This document shows positions 18,966-29,066 of a DNA stretch of 64,000 nucleotides, in pieces. The notes beneath the pieces were generated by a model. It did not search any database. It saw only the letters and a program-made list of their open reading frames with translations, and was not told where the DNA came from. Where the stretch lies: NCBI GenBank assembly GCA_024642775.1, contig JAHEAL010000001.1, forward strand, positions 92,586-156,585. Direction: 5' to 3'. The first letter of the stretch is position 1, and each line of letters begins with the position of its first letter. This DNA comes from Nitrosomonadales bacterium (GTDB lineage: Bacteria; Pseudomonadota; Gammaproteobacteria; Burkholderiales; Methylophilaceae). A program made the position numbers and the translations under genes.

Positions 18966-21527
18966 ATGACTAATTTTGCCAAAGAAACCCTTCCAGTAAG
19001 CCTTGAAAATGAAATGAAAAAATCCTACCTTGATTACGCAATGAGTGTAATTGTTGGTAGAGCATTACCTGATGTCAGAGATGGATTAAAACCAGTTCAT
19101 AGAAGAGTTTTGTTTGCTATGCATGAATTAAGTAATTCTTATAATCGACCATATAAAAAATCTGCCAGAATTGTCGGTGATGTCATCGGTAAATATCACC
19201 CACATGGAGATACTGCAGCTTACGATACGATCGTTAGGATGGCTCAGGATTTTAGTTTACGTTATATGTTGGTTGATGGACAAGGTAACTTTGGTTCAAT
19301 TGACGGAGATAATGCCGCTGCAATGCGATATACCGAAATTAGGATGTCTAAAATCTCTCATGAACTTTTAGCTGATATAGACAAAGATACAGTAGATTTT
19401 GGCCCAAATTATGATGGCTCCGAAAATGAACCCCTGATTATGCCCGCAAAGATTCCTAATTTATTAATCAACGGTAGCTCAGGAATTGCTGTTGGTATGG
19501 CAACCAATATTCCACCTCATAATCTATCTGAAGTAATTGATGCTTGTGTGGAAATTCTAAAAAATCCATCTATCTCTATTGATGAATTAGTAAATTTTAT
19601 TCCAGGGCCTGATTTTCCTACGGCTGCAATAATCCATGGAAATTCAGGTATCAAAGAAGGATATCGCACTGGTAGGGGTAGGGTTGTGATGAGGGCTCGT
19701 ACGCATTTTGAAGAGGCTGATAAAGGTAAAAGAGAAGTTATTATTATTGATGAACTACCTTATCAAGTTAACAAGAAGAACCTACTGGAAAAAATTGCAG
19801 AACTTGTGAACGATAAAAAGCTTGAGGGAATATCTGACCTTAGAGATGAATCAGATAAATCTGGGATGCGAGTTGTTATTGAGCTTAAAAGAGGTGAGAT
19901 TCCTGATGTTGTTTTAAACAATTTGTATAAACAAACTCAGCTTCAAGACTCATTTGGTATCAATATGGTAGCCTTAATTGATGGACAACCAAAATTATTA
20001 AATCTCAAGCAAGTTCTTGATGCTTTCTTGAATCATAGAAGGGAAGTAATCACACGAAGAACAGTTTTTGAGCTTAAAAAGGCGAGAGATAGAGGTCATG
20101 TTCTTGAAGGCCTTGCTGTTGCTTTAGAAAATGTTGATGAAATGATAAGAATTATAAAATCATCACCCTCTCCAGTTGAGGCACGGAATGAGCTCATGAA
20201 AAGAGATTGGAGTTCTAAGGTCGTCACTGCGATGCTTTCAAAAGATAATGCCGCTCTATATCAGCCTGAAGGATTGTTAGCTATTTATGGTTTAAAAGAT
20301 AGTGGATACAAACTTTCAGATTCTCAAGCGCAAGAAATTTTACAAATGAGGTTGCAAAGACTCACTGGTCTTGAGCAAGATAAAATTGTAAATGAGTATA
20401 AGGAAGTGATGGAAGTCATAACAGATCTTATTGACATCCTTAACAAGCCTGACCGAGTAACAACGATGATTCGCGAAGAGTTAATCGAAATAAAAGAATC
20501 TTATGGGGACCCCCGAAGAAGTGAGATTGTTGAAAATGCTGAAGATCTTTCCATTGAGGATTTAATCGCCCCCCAAGATATGGTGGTAACTTTATCCCAC
20601 ACAGGATATATTAAGGCTCAGGTTCTGGATGACTATAGAGCACAAAAAAGAGGAGGCCGAGGTAAACAAGCAACTGCTACTAAAGACGATGATTTTATTG
20701 ATCAAATGTTTGTGGCTAACTCTCACGACAACATTCTTTGTTTCTCTAGTAGAGGACAAGTTTATTGGCTAAAAGTCTACGAAGTGCCACAAGGAAGTAG
20801 AATTAGTCGTGGCAAGCCAATAGTGAATCTATTTCCTTTAATGCCTGGTGAAAAAATCAATGCAATATTGACAGTTAAAGAATTTGTGGATAATGAATTT
20901 ATATTTATGGCTACGGCAAAAGGTACCGTTAAGAAAACACCATTATCAGATTTTTCTAATCCAAGAAAATCAGGAATTATCTCAATAAAACTGGACAACG
21001 GAGATTACTTAATAGGTGCAGCAATAACTAAAGGTGAAAATGATGTCGTATTGGTCGCAAATAATGGAAAAGCCGTATGGTTTGGTGAGTCTGATGTGCG
21101 AAGCATGGGAAGAAATGCTCGCGGAGTAAGAGGCATGAAACTTGGTGATGGATCAGAAGTTTTATCATTACTAATAGCTGAGAGTGATACACAGTCTGTT
21201 TTGGTCGCGACTGAAAATGGATATGGCAAAAGAACTCAGTTATCTGAATTTAGGAGATCGGGCAGGGGGACGCAGGGGGTTAAAGCCATTCAAGTGAGTG
21301 ATAGAAACGGAAGCGTTGTGGGAGCAAAACTTGTAGGTGACCATGATGAGATTATGTTGATTACAACGGGTGGTGTGCTTATAAGAACCCGAGTTTCTGA
21401 AATAAGGGAATTAGGTAGAGCAACACAGGGCGTGACTTTAATTAATTTAGGTAAGGATGAGAAATTAAGGGGATTAGAGAAAGTCGCTGAAAGTGAACAT
21501 GATGAAGATGAAGTGGACGCTAATTAA
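18966..21527 (+). CDS. gyrA: DNA gyrase subunit A
   Basis: Breakage-reunion subunit of the type IIA topoisomerase that supercoils DNA, 853 aa. Catalytic Tyr122 lies in [11 protein letters not shown], numbered as in E. coli. The quinolone-determining loop reads [10 protein letters not shown], with Thr83 and Asp87. The GyrA box AQKRGGRGK separates it from ParC, and the C-terminal beta-pinwheel repeats follow. The start agrees with family N-termini although no Shine-Dalgarno sequence is near; AAAGG lies about 30 bases upstream. It shares a base with the serC start (TAATG). Confidence 0.98.
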   Translation: MTNFAKETLPVSLENEMKKSYLDYAMSVIVGRALPDVRDGLKPVHRRVLFAMHELSNSYNRPYKKSARIVGDVIGKYHPHGDTAAYDTIVRMAQDFSLRYMLVDGQGNFGSIDGDNAAAMRYTEIRMSKISHELLADIDKDTVDFGPNYDGSENEPLIMPAKIPNLLINGSSGIAVGMATNIPPHNLSEVIDACVEILKNPSISIDELVNFIPGPDFPTAAIIHGNSGIKEGYRTGRGRVVMRARTHFEEADKGKREVIIIDELPYQVNKKNLLEKIAELVNDKKLEGISDLRDESDKSGMRVVIELKRGEIPDVVLNNLYKQTQLQDSFGINMVALIDGQPKLLNLKQVLDAFLNHRREVITRRTVFELKKARDRGHVLEGLAVALENVDEMIRIIKSSPSPVEARNELMKRDWSSKVVTAMLSKDNAALYQPEGLLAIYGLKDSGYKLSDSQAQEILQMRLQRLTGLEQDKIVNEYKEVMEVITDLIDILNKPDRVTTMIREELIEIKESYGDPRRSEIVENAEDLSIEDLIAPQDMVVTLSHTGYIKAQVLDDYRAQKRGGRGKQATATKDDDFIDQMFVANSHDNILCFSSRGQVYWLKVYEVPQGSRISRGKPIVNLFPLMPGEKINAILTVKEFVDNEFIFMATAKGTVKKTPLSDFSNPRKSGIISIKLDNGDYLIGAAITKGENDVVLVANNGKAVWFGESDVRSMGRNARGVRGMKLGDGSEVLSLLIAESDTQSVLVATENGYGKRTQLSEFRRSGRGTQGVKAIQVSDRNGSVVGAKLVGDHDEIMLITTGGVLIRTRVSEIRELGRATQGVTLINLGKDEKLRGLEKVAESEHDEDEVDAN

Positions 21528-22621
21528 TGATAAGCAAACCTTATCCCTGTCAATTTAACTTTTCAGCAGGTCCAGCCATGCTTCCAAAAGAGGTAATGGA
21601 AAAAGCTAAGGATGAATTTTTGAATTGGAATGATACCGGTATGTCTGTTTTAGAAATGTCACATCGTGGCAAAGAATACATGAGTATTTTTAAGAAAACA
21701 GAAGAAAATCTAAGAGAACTATTCAATATTCCAAACAACTATAAAATTTTATTTCTTCAGGGTGGGGCGATTACACAAAATTTTATGGTCCCAATGAATC
21801 TTATTCAAGGTGAGGATGCATCGTATATTGTTTCTGGATATTGGTCTAAAAGAACCTTTAACGACGCTCAAGTTTTTGGCAACATAAACTTAGCCGCATC
21901 ATCTGAATCTGACAATTATTTAACAGCTCCGAAATATGAAGATTGGAATTTCTCTCCTACTGACAAATATATTCATTTTTGTTTAAATGAAACAATTCAT
22001 GGAGTTGAATATTTTGAGGATCCAAATATTGAAAATGTTCCAATTGTGGTTGATATGTCTTCAACAATATTATCAAGGCAAGTTGATGTTGCAAAATATG
22101 GAGTTATTTATGCAGGGGCGCAAAAAAATATTGGTCCGTCTGGTTTAACGCTTGTAATTGTTAGAGATGATCTTATTGGATACTCACAAAAAGAGACTCC
22201 TACTACATTCAATTGGAAGATTCAGTCAGAAAACGACTCTATGATAAATACCCCTTCAACATACAGTATATATATGGCTGGTTTGGTATTTAATTGGTTA
22301 CTTGATATGGGCGGCTTGGATGTAATTGAGAAAAAAAATATTCAAAAATCAAAAATGTTATATGATTTTATCGACAATTCTGAATTTTATTATAATGAGA
22401 TTAATAAATCTAATCGCTCTCGAATGAATGTTCCATTCAGAATGATTAAGGATGAACTGACTATGAAGTTTGTTGAAGATGCAGAATTGGCGGGTTTGTA
22501 TCAAATAAAAGGTCATAGGCTAGTTGGTGGCTTAAGAGCATCCATTTATAATGCTATGCCTATTGAAGGTGTTGAAGCTTTAATAAATTTTATGATGGAT
22601 TTTGAGTTAAAAAATAAATGA
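21527..22621 (+). CDS. serC: phosphoserine aminotransferase
   Basis: PLP class V aminotransferase for serine (and PLP) synthesis, converting 3-phosphohydroxypyruvate to phosphoserine; 364 aa. The start FNFSAGPAMLPKEV, the MSHRGKEY motif and the lysine in YAGAQKNIGPSG are diagnostic. gyrA-serC-pheA-hisC is a common betaproteobacterial block. It overlaps pheA by 4 bases (ATGA). Confidence 0.98.
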   Translation: MISKPYPCQFNFSAGPAMLPKEVMEKAKDEFLNWNDTGMSVLEMSHRGKEYMSIFKKTEENLRELFNIPNNYKILFLQGGAITQNFMVPMNLIQGEDASYIVSGYWSKRTFNDAQVFGNINLAASSESDNYLTAPKYEDWNFSPTDKYIHFCLNETIHGVEYFEDPNIENVPIVVDMSSTILSRQVDVAKYGVIYAGAQKNIGPSGLTLVIVRDDLIGYSQKETPTTFNWKIQSENDSMINTPSTYSIYMAGLVFNWLLDMGGLDVIEKKNIQKSKMLYDFIDNSEFYYNEINKSNRSRMNVPFRMIKDELTMKFVEDAELAGLYQIKGHRLVGGLRASIYNAMPIEGVEALINFMMDFELKNK

Positions 22622-23676
22622 GTAAACTAATAAAATTAAGAGATGCTATTGACAGTATTGATAAAAAAATACTTGATTTAGTATCTAAAAGAGCAAAATG
22701 TGCCAAAGAAATTGGTTTCCTAAAAAAAGATGGAGTGGTTTACAAGCCTGAAAGAGAGGCTCAAATTTATCAGAAACTCATTACGCTGAATAGCGGGCCC
22801 TTGTCTAATGAAAGCATAAGGTCAATTTTCTCCTCCGTAATTTCAAATTGCCGAGCATTAGAAAAAAAATTAACTGTAAGCTTTTTAGGCCCATTAGGAA
22901 CATTTAGTGAAGAAGCAACGATAAAAAAATTTGGAGAAAATATTGACTTTCTTCCGACCACAAGTATCGATGAAGTTTTCAATAATGTAATCTCAGAAGA
23001 GAGCCAATATGGGGTTGTGCCAGTCGAAAACTCAACAGAAGGGGCCGTTAGTAGAACATTAGATCTTCTGCTTAGCTCTGATCTAAAGATATCGGGTGAA
23101 ATCATCCTACCTGTTCATCATAACCTTCTGACTAACGCTTCATCATTGAAATCAATAAAGAAAATTTATGCCCACGGTCAGTCGCTCGCACAATGTCATA
23201 ATTGGATTTTAAATAATCTACCACACGTTGAAACACACGCGACTTTAAGTAATGCTGAGGGAGCAAGAATAGCTAAAAACGAAAAGGGTGCCGCAGCTAT
23301 TGCTAGTATTAGAGCATCCAAGCTATTTAAATTAAAACCACTAAAGCTTAATATTGAAGATGAAAAAAATAATACTACCCGATTCTTAGTCTTAACTACT
23401 GACAACAATAAAAGAAGTGGAAATGATAAAACATCTATAGTTGTTGCTACTAAAAATAAGCCGGGTGCCATTGCTGATTTGGTCGGGCCATTTGCCAAAC
23501 ATAAAGTGAGTATGACTAAATTAGAATCTAGGCCTTCAAAAATTGGTATGTGGGAATATGTATTTTTCATTGATATTGAAGGTCATTGGGATGATCCAAA
23601 AGTCCAAAAATCGATTGCAGAGGTTGAATCAAAAGCAAGCTTCTTAAAGCATCTTGGATCTTATCCAAAATACTAA
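22618..23676 (+). CDS. pheA: bifunctional chorismate mutase / prephenate dehydratase
   Basis: Makes phenylpyruvate from chorismate in two steps. Residues about 1-80 are an AroQ-type chorismate mutase (LRDAIDSIDKKILDLVSKRAK). Residues about 85-265 are the prephenate dehydratase domain with VSFLGPLGTFSEEA, STEGAVSRTLDLL and the catalytic TRF in NTTRFLVL. The C-terminal part is an ACT domain with the ESRPSK phenylalanine-binding motif, so feedback inhibition by Phe is expected. It has 352 aa, and hisC follows after 2 bases. Confidence 0.97.
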   Translation: MSKLIKLRDAIDSIDKKILDLVSKRAKCAKEIGFLKKDGVVYKPEREAQIYQKLITLNSGPLSNESIRSIFSSVISNCRALEKKLTVSFLGPLGTFSEEATIKKFGENIDFLPTTSIDEVFNNVISEESQYGVVPVENSTEGAVSRTLDLLLSSDLKISGEIILPVHHNLLTNASSLKSIKKIYAHGQSLAQCHNWILNNLPHVETHATLSNAEGARIAKNEKGAAAIASIRASKLFKLKPLKLNIEDEKNNTTRFLVLTTDNNKRSGNDKTSIVVATKNKPGAIADLVGPFAKHKVSMTKLESRPSKIGMWEYVFFIDIEGHWDDPKVQKSIAEVESKASFLKHLGSYPKY

Positions 23677-23678
23677 AT

Positions 23679-24785
23679 ATGTCGATTTCTTTTTTAAAAA
23701 ATCTTGAACAGATTATGCCTTATGTTGGAGGCATGCCAATTGAAGAGCTTTCAAGAAAAATAGGTATTTCAGAAAATAATATCATTAAACTTGCATCCAA
23801 TGAAAACCCCTACGGTATAAGCCCGAAAACAAAAAAAGCAATACAGGATTTTATTGATTTTAACTTATATCCAGATGGATCAGGTTACGAGTTAATCAAA
23901 ACTATTTCAAAAAAATTTAACTTAGATCCTGAACAGGTAGTGCTAGGTAATGGTTCTAATGACATTTTAGAGCTTGCTGCAAGAATAGTTGTTAGTAAAA
24001 ATTCTGAAATCATGTTTTCTGAGCATGCCTTTGCAGTATACAATCTGGTTGCCAAGAGTATTGGTGCTCAAGAAAACATAATTCCATCTAAAAACTATGC
24101 CCACGATTTATTGGCTTTTGAAAAGCATATAAGTAAAAACACAAAATTAATATTTATAGCAAATCCTAATAATCCAACAGGTACTTATATCAATAAAAAT
24201 GATTTGTATAGATTTATATCAAAAGTTCCATCAGAAGTTTTAATCGTTTTGGATGAAGCTTATGATGAGTATCTCGATGAGGAGGATAAGTCAGAAGCTT
24301 TGAAATGGGTTAAAGATTTCAATAACCTGTTGGTAAGCAGAAGTTTCTCCAAAGCCTATGGCTTAGCATCTTTAAGAATAGGTTATGGAATTTCATCAAA
24401 AGCCGTTATTGAAATGATTAATCGAGTTAGACAGCCATTTAATGCTAATTCTATTGCTCAGGTTGCAGCAAATGCAGCAATAAAAGATAGTCCATTTGTT
24501 GAAATGTCTTATGAAAAAAACAAAGAACAAAAATTATTCATGGAGAATGCTTTTAAATCCCTTAATATTGATTTTATTAAAAGTTATGGAAATTTTATAA
24601 GTTTCCAGCTAGGCTCTGCGGATGAAGCAGTAGAGTGTTATGAATATTTATTAAAAAAAGGTATCATACTACGTCCGATTTCAAATTATGGGATGCCAAA
24701 ATTTTTGAGAGTAAGTATAGGAACACCAAAAGAAAATAAAACTTTTATAGAAGTATTGTCGGAATTTTTAGGAAAAAATAAATGA
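23679..24785 (+). CDS. hisC: histidinol-phosphate / aromatic aminotransferase
   Basis: Class I PLP aminotransferase, 368 aa, starting with the HisC-like PYVGGMPIEELSRKIGI and NPYGISPKT segments. The PLP lysine is in SRSFSKAYGLASLRIGYG. Between pheA and a DAHP synthase it is likely to transaminate phenylpyruvate as well as imidazole acetol phosphate, as HisC2-type enzymes in aromatic operons do; the substrate cannot be settled from sequence. It overlaps the next gene by 4 bases (ATGA). Confidence 0.9.
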   Translation: MSISFLKNLEQIMPYVGGMPIEELSRKIGISENNIIKLASNENPYGISPKTKKAIQDFIDFNLYPDGSGYELIKTISKKFNLDPEQVVLGNGSNDILELAARIVVSKNSEIMFSEHAFAVYNLVAKSIGAQENIIPSKNYAHDLLAFEKHISKNTKLIFIANPNNPTGTYINKNDLYRFISKVPSEVLIVLDEAYDEYLDEEDKSEALKWVKDFNNLLVSRSFSKAYGLASLRIGYGISSKAVIEMINRVRQPFNANSIAQVAANAAIKDSPFVEMSYEKNKEQKLFMENAFKSLNIDFIKSYGNFISFQLGSADEAVECYEYLLKKGIILRPISNYGMPKFLRVSIGTPKENKTFIEVLSEFLGKNK

Positions 24786-25798
24786 TTATAGTTATGGATA
24801 AATCTGCTACAGAATTGCAGATTGAGAATGTTATCAGCAAAATTAAAGACAAAGGCCTTGATGCTTCTGTATCTAAAGGTATAGAAAAAACTGTTATTGG
24901 TGCAATTGGTGATGAAAGAGTTCTAGACCCTGAACTTTTAGAATCCTTACCTGGAGTCCAACAGGCTTTACATATTGTTAAACCCTATAAAATAGTTGCT
25001 AGAGAGTGGCACAAGGAAGACACTATAATCAATATTGGAGGTCATCTATTAGGCGGAGAAAATATCCAAGTAATATCCGGTCCTTGTTCTGTTGAAACAC
25101 CAGACCAAATGAAAAATTCAGCAGAAGCTGTCAAGGCAGCTGGTGTAAGACTAATGCGTGGCGGTGCATTCAAGCCAAGAACAAGTCCTTATTCTTTTCA
25201 AGGTGTTGGTTTTGATGGGCTTGATATGTTTAAAGAAGCTGCCAGTAAAGAGAATTTGCCAATTGTCACTGAATTATTAGATGTCCGCCACTTGGACACT
25301 TTCCTGAAAAAAGGTGTTGATGTAATTCAAATCGGTACAAGAAATATGCAAAATTTTGAGTTACTGAAGGAAGTAGGAAAGATTCATGTTCCAGTAATTT
25401 TAAAAAGGGGTTTGTCAGCCACTATCTCAGAATGGTTAATGGCTGCAGAATATATAGCCTCTGGTGGTAATCATAATATTATTTTCTGTGAAAGAGGTAT
25501 AAGAACTTTTGAAACAGCTTACCGAAATGTAATGGATGTTACTGCAGTTCCAGTCTTAAAAAGAGAAACCCATCTACCCGTTATTATCGATCCATCTCAT
25601 GCTGGAGGTAAAGCCTGGATGGTTCCGTCTTTGGCAAGAGCGGCGATTGCTGCAGGAGCCGACGGACTTCTTGTTGAAATGCATCCAACTCCATGCGAGG
25701 CTTGGTGTGATGCTGATCAGGCGATCGATCCAACTGAGCTGAAGAATTTAATGGCTGAACTTTCTCAAATTGCATCAATCTTGAATCGTAAGATTTAA
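24782..25798 (+). CDS. aroF: 3-deoxy-7-phosphoheptulonate (DAHP) synthase, T. maritima type
   Basis: First enzyme of the shikimate pathway. At 338 aa it has an N-terminal ferredoxin-like regulatory domain (about residues 1-70, starting MIIVMDKSATELQIENVISKI) followed by the catalytic barrel with ISGPCSVE, RGGAFKPRTSPYSFQG and DPSHAGGK. This is the short class fused to a regulatory domain, unlike the enterobacterial AroG/F/H enzymes. It ends the gyrA-serC-pheA-hisC run, where many betaproteobacteria have tyrA and aroA. A hairpin follows its stop. Confidence 0.94.
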   Translation: MIIVMDKSATELQIENVISKIKDKGLDASVSKGIEKTVIGAIGDERVLDPELLESLPGVQQALHIVKPYKIVAREWHKEDTIINIGGHLLGGENIQVISGPCSVETPDQMKNSAEAVKAAGVRLMRGGAFKPRTSPYSFQGVGFDGLDMFKEAASKENLPIVTELLDVRHLDTFLKKGVDVIQIGTRNMQNFELLKEVGKIHVPVILKRGLSATISEWLMAAEYIASGGNHNIIFCERGIRTFETAYRNVMDVTAVPVLKRETHLPVIIDPSHAGGKAWMVPSLARAAIAAGADGLLVEMHPTPCEAWCDADQAIDPTELKNLMAELSQIASILNRKI

Positions 25799-25801
25799 TT
25801 T

Positions 25802-25828
25802 AACTCATGAATTCCATGAGTTTTCTTT
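25802..25828 (+). terminator. probable rho-independent terminator after the DAHP synthase
   Basis: AACTCATG (25802-25809) and CATGAGTT (25815-25822) form a perfect 8-bp stem with a 5-base loop, followed by TTCTTT. The stem is GC-poor, so strength is uncertain. It separates the aromatic operon from the pqq promoter. Confidence 0.65.
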
Positions 25829-25852
25829 GCATATTTTTGCTTTAGCTATAAT
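25824..25852 (+). promoter_or_regulatory. predicted pqqB promoter
   Basis: A perfect TATAAT lies at 25847-25852. No good -35 sits at 16-18 bases; TTGCAT at 25827-25832 is only 14 bases away. The leader of roughly 40 bases ends in AAGGGG before the pqqB ATG, so this unit is translated in the ordinary way. Confidence 0.5.
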
Positions 25853-25896
25853 CACAACATTCCTTCATAATCAATTCTCTTAATTAAGGGGTAGTT

Positions 25897-26811
25897 ATGC
25901 ATATAAGAGTTCTAGGATCTGGTGCTGGGGGAGGCTTTCCTCAGTGGAATTGTAATTGTGAAAACTGTAAGGGACTAAGGCAACATAATATTAAATCTTC
26001 AGCAAGAACGCAGTCATCTATTACTGTAAGTAGTAATGGTGAAGATTGGATTTTGTTTAATGCTTCTCCAGATATTCGTGCTCAAATTGAATCATTCCCA
26101 CCTTTACAACCTGCCCGTAAAATTAGAGACACTGGTATTGCGTCCATAATTATATGTGATGGACAAATCGATCATACAACTGGATTACTTATATTAAGAG
26201 AACACGATAAACCATGGGACATATATTGTACCCAATCTGTTTATGAGGACATGACAACAGGATTTCCCATATTTAATATCTTGGGTCATTTTAGAGGTGT
26301 GAATTGGCATGAAGTTAAGACGGACCTAAAATCTTTTGAGATACCTAAAGCTGACGATCTTGAATTTACAGCAGTTCCTCTCAAAAGCGAGGCTCCACCA
26401 TATTCACCTCACAGACATAACACTGTTCCAGGAGACAACGTAGGTTATAGAGTTAGAGATAAGAAGACAGGAAAAAATCTCTTTTATGCACCTGGCTTAG
26501 GTGTTATTGAAGATCATGTATATGATTTCATGAAAGATGCCGATGTGATTCTGGTCGATGGAACGGTATGGACTAACGATGAGATGTCACGATATGGTAT
26601 CAATGATAAATTAGCTAGCGAGATGGGCCATTTAGATCAATCGAGCAAAGGAGGAATAGTGGATACACTTACCTCTTTAACAAAGCCAAGGAAAATACTC
26701 ATTCATATCAACAATACGAATCCAATTTTAAGAGAAGACTCACCGGAAAGGCAAGTGTTGAATTCTCATGGTATTGAAGTGTCCTATGATGGTATGGATA
26801 TTATAATTTAG
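25897..26811 (+). CDS. pqqB: PQQ biosynthesis protein PqqB
   Basis: Metallo-beta-lactamase-fold protein of pyrroloquinoline quinone synthesis, proposed to hydroxylate the tyrosine of the PqqA-derived intermediate. The length, 304 aa, is usual. It starts [21 protein letters not shown], with the C-N-C zinc-binding part characteristic of PqqB, and includes [14 protein letters not shown] and the late HINNTNPIL segment. It is the first gene of pqqBCDE; no pqqA lies in the 98 bases upstream. The start has a good AAGGGG site. Confidence 0.97.
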   Translation: MHIRVLGSGAGGGFPQWNCNCENCKGLRQHNIKSSARTQSSITVSSNGEDWILFNASPDIRAQIESFPPLQPARKIRDTGIASIIICDGQIDHTTGLLILREHDKPWDIYCTQSVYEDMTTGFPIFNILGHFRGVNWHEVKTDLKSFEIPKADDLEFTAVPLKSEAPPYSPHRHNTVPGDNVGYRVRDKKTGKNLFYAPGLGVIEDHVYDFMKDADVILVDGTVWTNDEMSRYGINDKLASEMGHLDQSSKGGIVDTLTSLTKPRKILIHINNTNPILREDSPERQVLNSHGIEVSYDGMDIII

Positions 26812-26830
26812 TTACAGAAAGGTAAACAAA

Positions 26831-27568
26831 ATGACGGCACCATGGTCAAGAAAAGAATTTGAGGAAAAATTAAGAACCAAAGGGCAGGGTTATCATATCT
26901 ACCACCCTTTTCATGTTGCAATGTATGAGGGTAAGTTATCAAAAGAGCAACTTCAAGCCTGGGTCCTAAATCGTTTTTATTATCAAATTGGTATACCAAT
27001 GAAAGATGCATCAATTTTATCTAATTGCGATGATGTTGAGGTAAGAAAGCAGTGGATTGTAAGAATCATTGACCATGATGGAACTCCTGAAGACCCTTAT
27101 GGTGGAATTGAGGCTTGGGTTGAGCTTGGTAAGGCGGTAGGATTAACTAGAGAAGACGTTACTTCTTTAAAACACGTTTCTCCAGGTGTTAAGTTTGCAG
27201 TAGATGCCTACATAAATTTTTGCAAACAAAGGCCTTGGCAAGAGTCAGTCTGCTCATCCCTAACAGAATTATTTGCCCCTCATATCCATCAACAAAGGAT
27301 TAGTTCGTGGCCTGAAATGTACCCATGGGTAGACGAAAGTGGGCTTAAGTATTTCAAAAAGAGATTAACTGAAGCAAGAAGAGATGTGGAGCAGGGTTTG
27401 CATGTGACCCTTGACTATTTCAGCCAATCAAGAGAAATGCAGGAAAAGGCTTTAGAAATATTGCAATTTAAACTTAATATTTTGTGGGTAATTGCTGACT
27501 CAATAATGCTTCAATCTACCAAAGTAACCACTGATGGCGTGGATTACTTAAAACAGCCGGTTTATTAA
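26831..27568 (+). CDS. pqqC: pyrroloquinoline-quinone synthase PqqC
   Basis: Cofactor-free oxidase that closes the last ring and performs the eight-electron oxidation giving PQQ. The 245-aa protein has the helical heme-oxygenase-like fold; [32 protein letters not shown] and the active-site stretch around [13 protein letters not shown] are typical. An AGAAAGG-like ribosome site precedes the ATG. It is 19 bases after pqqB and one base before pqqD. Confidence 0.97.
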   Translation: MTAPWSRKEFEEKLRTKGQGYHIYHPFHVAMYEGKLSKEQLQAWVLNRFYYQIGIPMKDASILSNCDDVEVRKQWIVRIIDHDGTPEDPYGGIEAWVELGKAVGLTREDVTSLKHVSPGVKFAVDAYINFCKQRPWQESVCSSLTELFAPHIHQQRISSWPEMYPWVDESGLKYFKKRLTEARRDVEQGLHVTLDYFSQSREMQEKALEILQFKLNILWVIADSIMLQSTKVTTDGVDYLKQPVY

Positions 27569-27569
27569 G

Positions 27570-27851
27570 ATGACTCAAAAAATTAATAATGCCGATGTTT
27601 ATAAGATTGCTGCTCATCATAGATTTCAGTGGGAAGAGGCTCAAAATTGCTATGTAATTTTATTTCCTGAGGGAATGGTAAAACTGAATCCAAGTGGTGG
27701 TGAAATTTTAAGTTTAGTAAATGGAGAGAATGCGGTAGCAGATATTATTAGCTCTCTTAACGAAAAGTTTAAAGATGCAGGTGACATATCTAATGACATT
27801 ATTTCAATGTTTGAATTTGCGCTTGAAAAAGCATGGATAACAAAAATTTAA
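27570..27851 (+). CDS. pqqD: PQQ biosynthesis peptide chaperone PqqD
   Basis: Small RRE-type peptide-binding protein (93 aa) that delivers the PqqA precursor peptide to the radical-SAM enzyme PqqE. The segments HHRFQWEEAQNCYVILFPEGMVKLNPSGGEIL and the short C-terminal helix match PqqD. It stands between pqqC (gap 1 base) and pqqE (gap 10 bases) and is not fused to either. Its presence implies that a PqqA peptide is encoded elsewhere in the genome. Confidence 0.96.
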   Translation: MTQKINNADVYKIAAHHRFQWEEAQNCYVILFPEGMVKLNPSGGEILSLVNGENAVADIISSLNEKFKDAGDISNDIISMFEFALEKAWITKI

Positions 27852-27861
27852 AAGGACAATT

Positions 27862-29046
27862 ATGGCCAACTTAAACAACGGAGTCGAATCAAATGTAACC
27901 CAAACACAACCACTATGGTTGCTTGCGGAAATTACTTATAGATGCCCCCTCCACTGTGCTTTTTGTTACAACCCCACGGATTATGCAGACTACACTAAAA
28001 ATGAGTTATCTACCGATCAATGGATAAAAGTCTTAAGAGATGCTCGAAAAATGGGCGCACTTCAATTAGGAATATCTGGTGGCGAGCCACTTTTGAGAGA
28101 TGATATTGAAGATATTGTCGTTGAAGCAAATAGTTTAGGTTATTACTCCAACCTGATTACTTCTGGAGTAGGGCTTACTGAAAAAAGAATTGATGCATTT
28201 AAGGCAGGTGGTTTAGATCATATTCAGCTATCAATGCACGATATTACCGAAGAGATATCAAATTTTGTTACCGACACATCCACATTTAAGCTTAAACAAA
28301 AAGTAGCGGCAATGATCAAGGACAGAGGTTACCCAATGGTCTTGAATGTGGTTATTCATCGTTACAATATAGGTCATATTAAAGAAATATTAGAGATGGC
28401 TGAGGCACTTGGTGCGGATTATGTTGAACTTGCAAATACCCAGTATTATGGATGGTCGTTAATTAACAGAAATCAGTTAATGCCAACTAAAGAGCAAATT
28501 GATGAAGCTGAAAAAATTACCAATGAGTTTAGAGAGTATATTGGTAATAAAATGAAAATTTTCTTTGTCGTTCCTGATTATTATGCTGAAAGACCGAAGA
28601 AATGTATGAATGGTTGGGGTGAAGTATTTATGATTGTAACCGCAAATGGTGATGTACTTCCTTGCCATTCCGCAAGAGTCTTGCCAGATATGAATTTCCC
28701 AAATGTACAAAACAATAATTTAAATGAGATTTGGTATGACTCCTCATCATTTAATAAGTACCGGGGAGATGAATGGATGAAAGAGCCATGCAGATCTTGT
28801 TCCGAAAAAGAAAATGATTTAGGCGGTTGTCGTTGTCAGGCATTTTTACTATCTGGTGATGCAGAAGCAGCTGATCCAATCTGCACTAAATCGCCACATC
28901 GTCATTTGATTGATCAAGCACTAGAAGACTCAAAAAATGAAAAGCTACAAGCACAGCCAATTATCTTTAGGACGGATAAAAACTCGAAAGAGCTTATTAA
29001 TGGTGAGCACAAGGATAGATTAAAAGATTTTAAAGCAATGCCATAA
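27862..29046 (+). CDS. pqqE: PqqA peptide cyclase PqqE (radical SAM)
   Basis: Radical-SAM enzyme linking the Glu and Tyr side chains of PqqA. The SAM cluster motif C-x3-C-x2-C is at residues 28, 32 and 35 (RCPLHCAFCYNP), and GISGGEPLLR follows. The C-terminal SPASM region has cysteines in KKCMNGWG, VLPCHSA, PCRSCSEKE and GGCRCQAF, which bind the auxiliary clusters. The 394 aa are full length, and AAAGGA lies before the ATG. Confidence 0.98.
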   Translation: MANLNNGVESNVTQTQPLWLLAEITYRCPLHCAFCYNPTDYADYTKNELSTDQWIKVLRDARKMGALQLGISGGEPLLRDDIEDIVVEANSLGYYSNLITSGVGLTEKRIDAFKAGGLDHIQLSMHDITEEISNFVTDTSTFKLKQKVAAMIKDRGYPMVLNVVIHRYNIGHIKEILEMAEALGADYVELANTQYYGWSLINRNQLMPTKEQIDEAEKITNEFREYIGNKMKIFFVVPDYYAERPKKCMNGWGEVFMIVTANGDVLPCHSARVLPDMNFPNVQNNNLNEIWYDSSSFNKYRGDEWMKEPCRSCSEKENDLGGCRCQAFLLSGDAEAADPICTKSPHRHLIDQALEDSKNEKLQAQPIIFRTDKNSKELINGEHKDRLKDFKAMP

Positions 29047-29054
29047 CATTCCTT

Positions 29055-29060
29055 TATAAT
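29055..29060 (+). promoter_or_regulatory. -10 element placed for a leaderless transcript (transporter gene)
   Basis: A perfect TATAAT is separated by exactly 6 bases (TCTTTA) from the ATG at 29067, so +1 would be the A of the start codon. There is no Shine-Dalgarno sequence in the 25 bases upstream and no clear -35. Confidence 0.55.
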
Positions 29061-29066
29061 TCTTTA

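Noticed and set aside
20777-21229. Antisense frames within the gyrA C-terminal domain
   Set aside because: They follow the repeat structure of the pinwheel coding sequence and have no start context.
25853-25896. A very short pqqA in the pqqB leader
   Set aside because: No frame of 20 or more codons with a Glu-x3-Tyr core exists in these bases on either strand.
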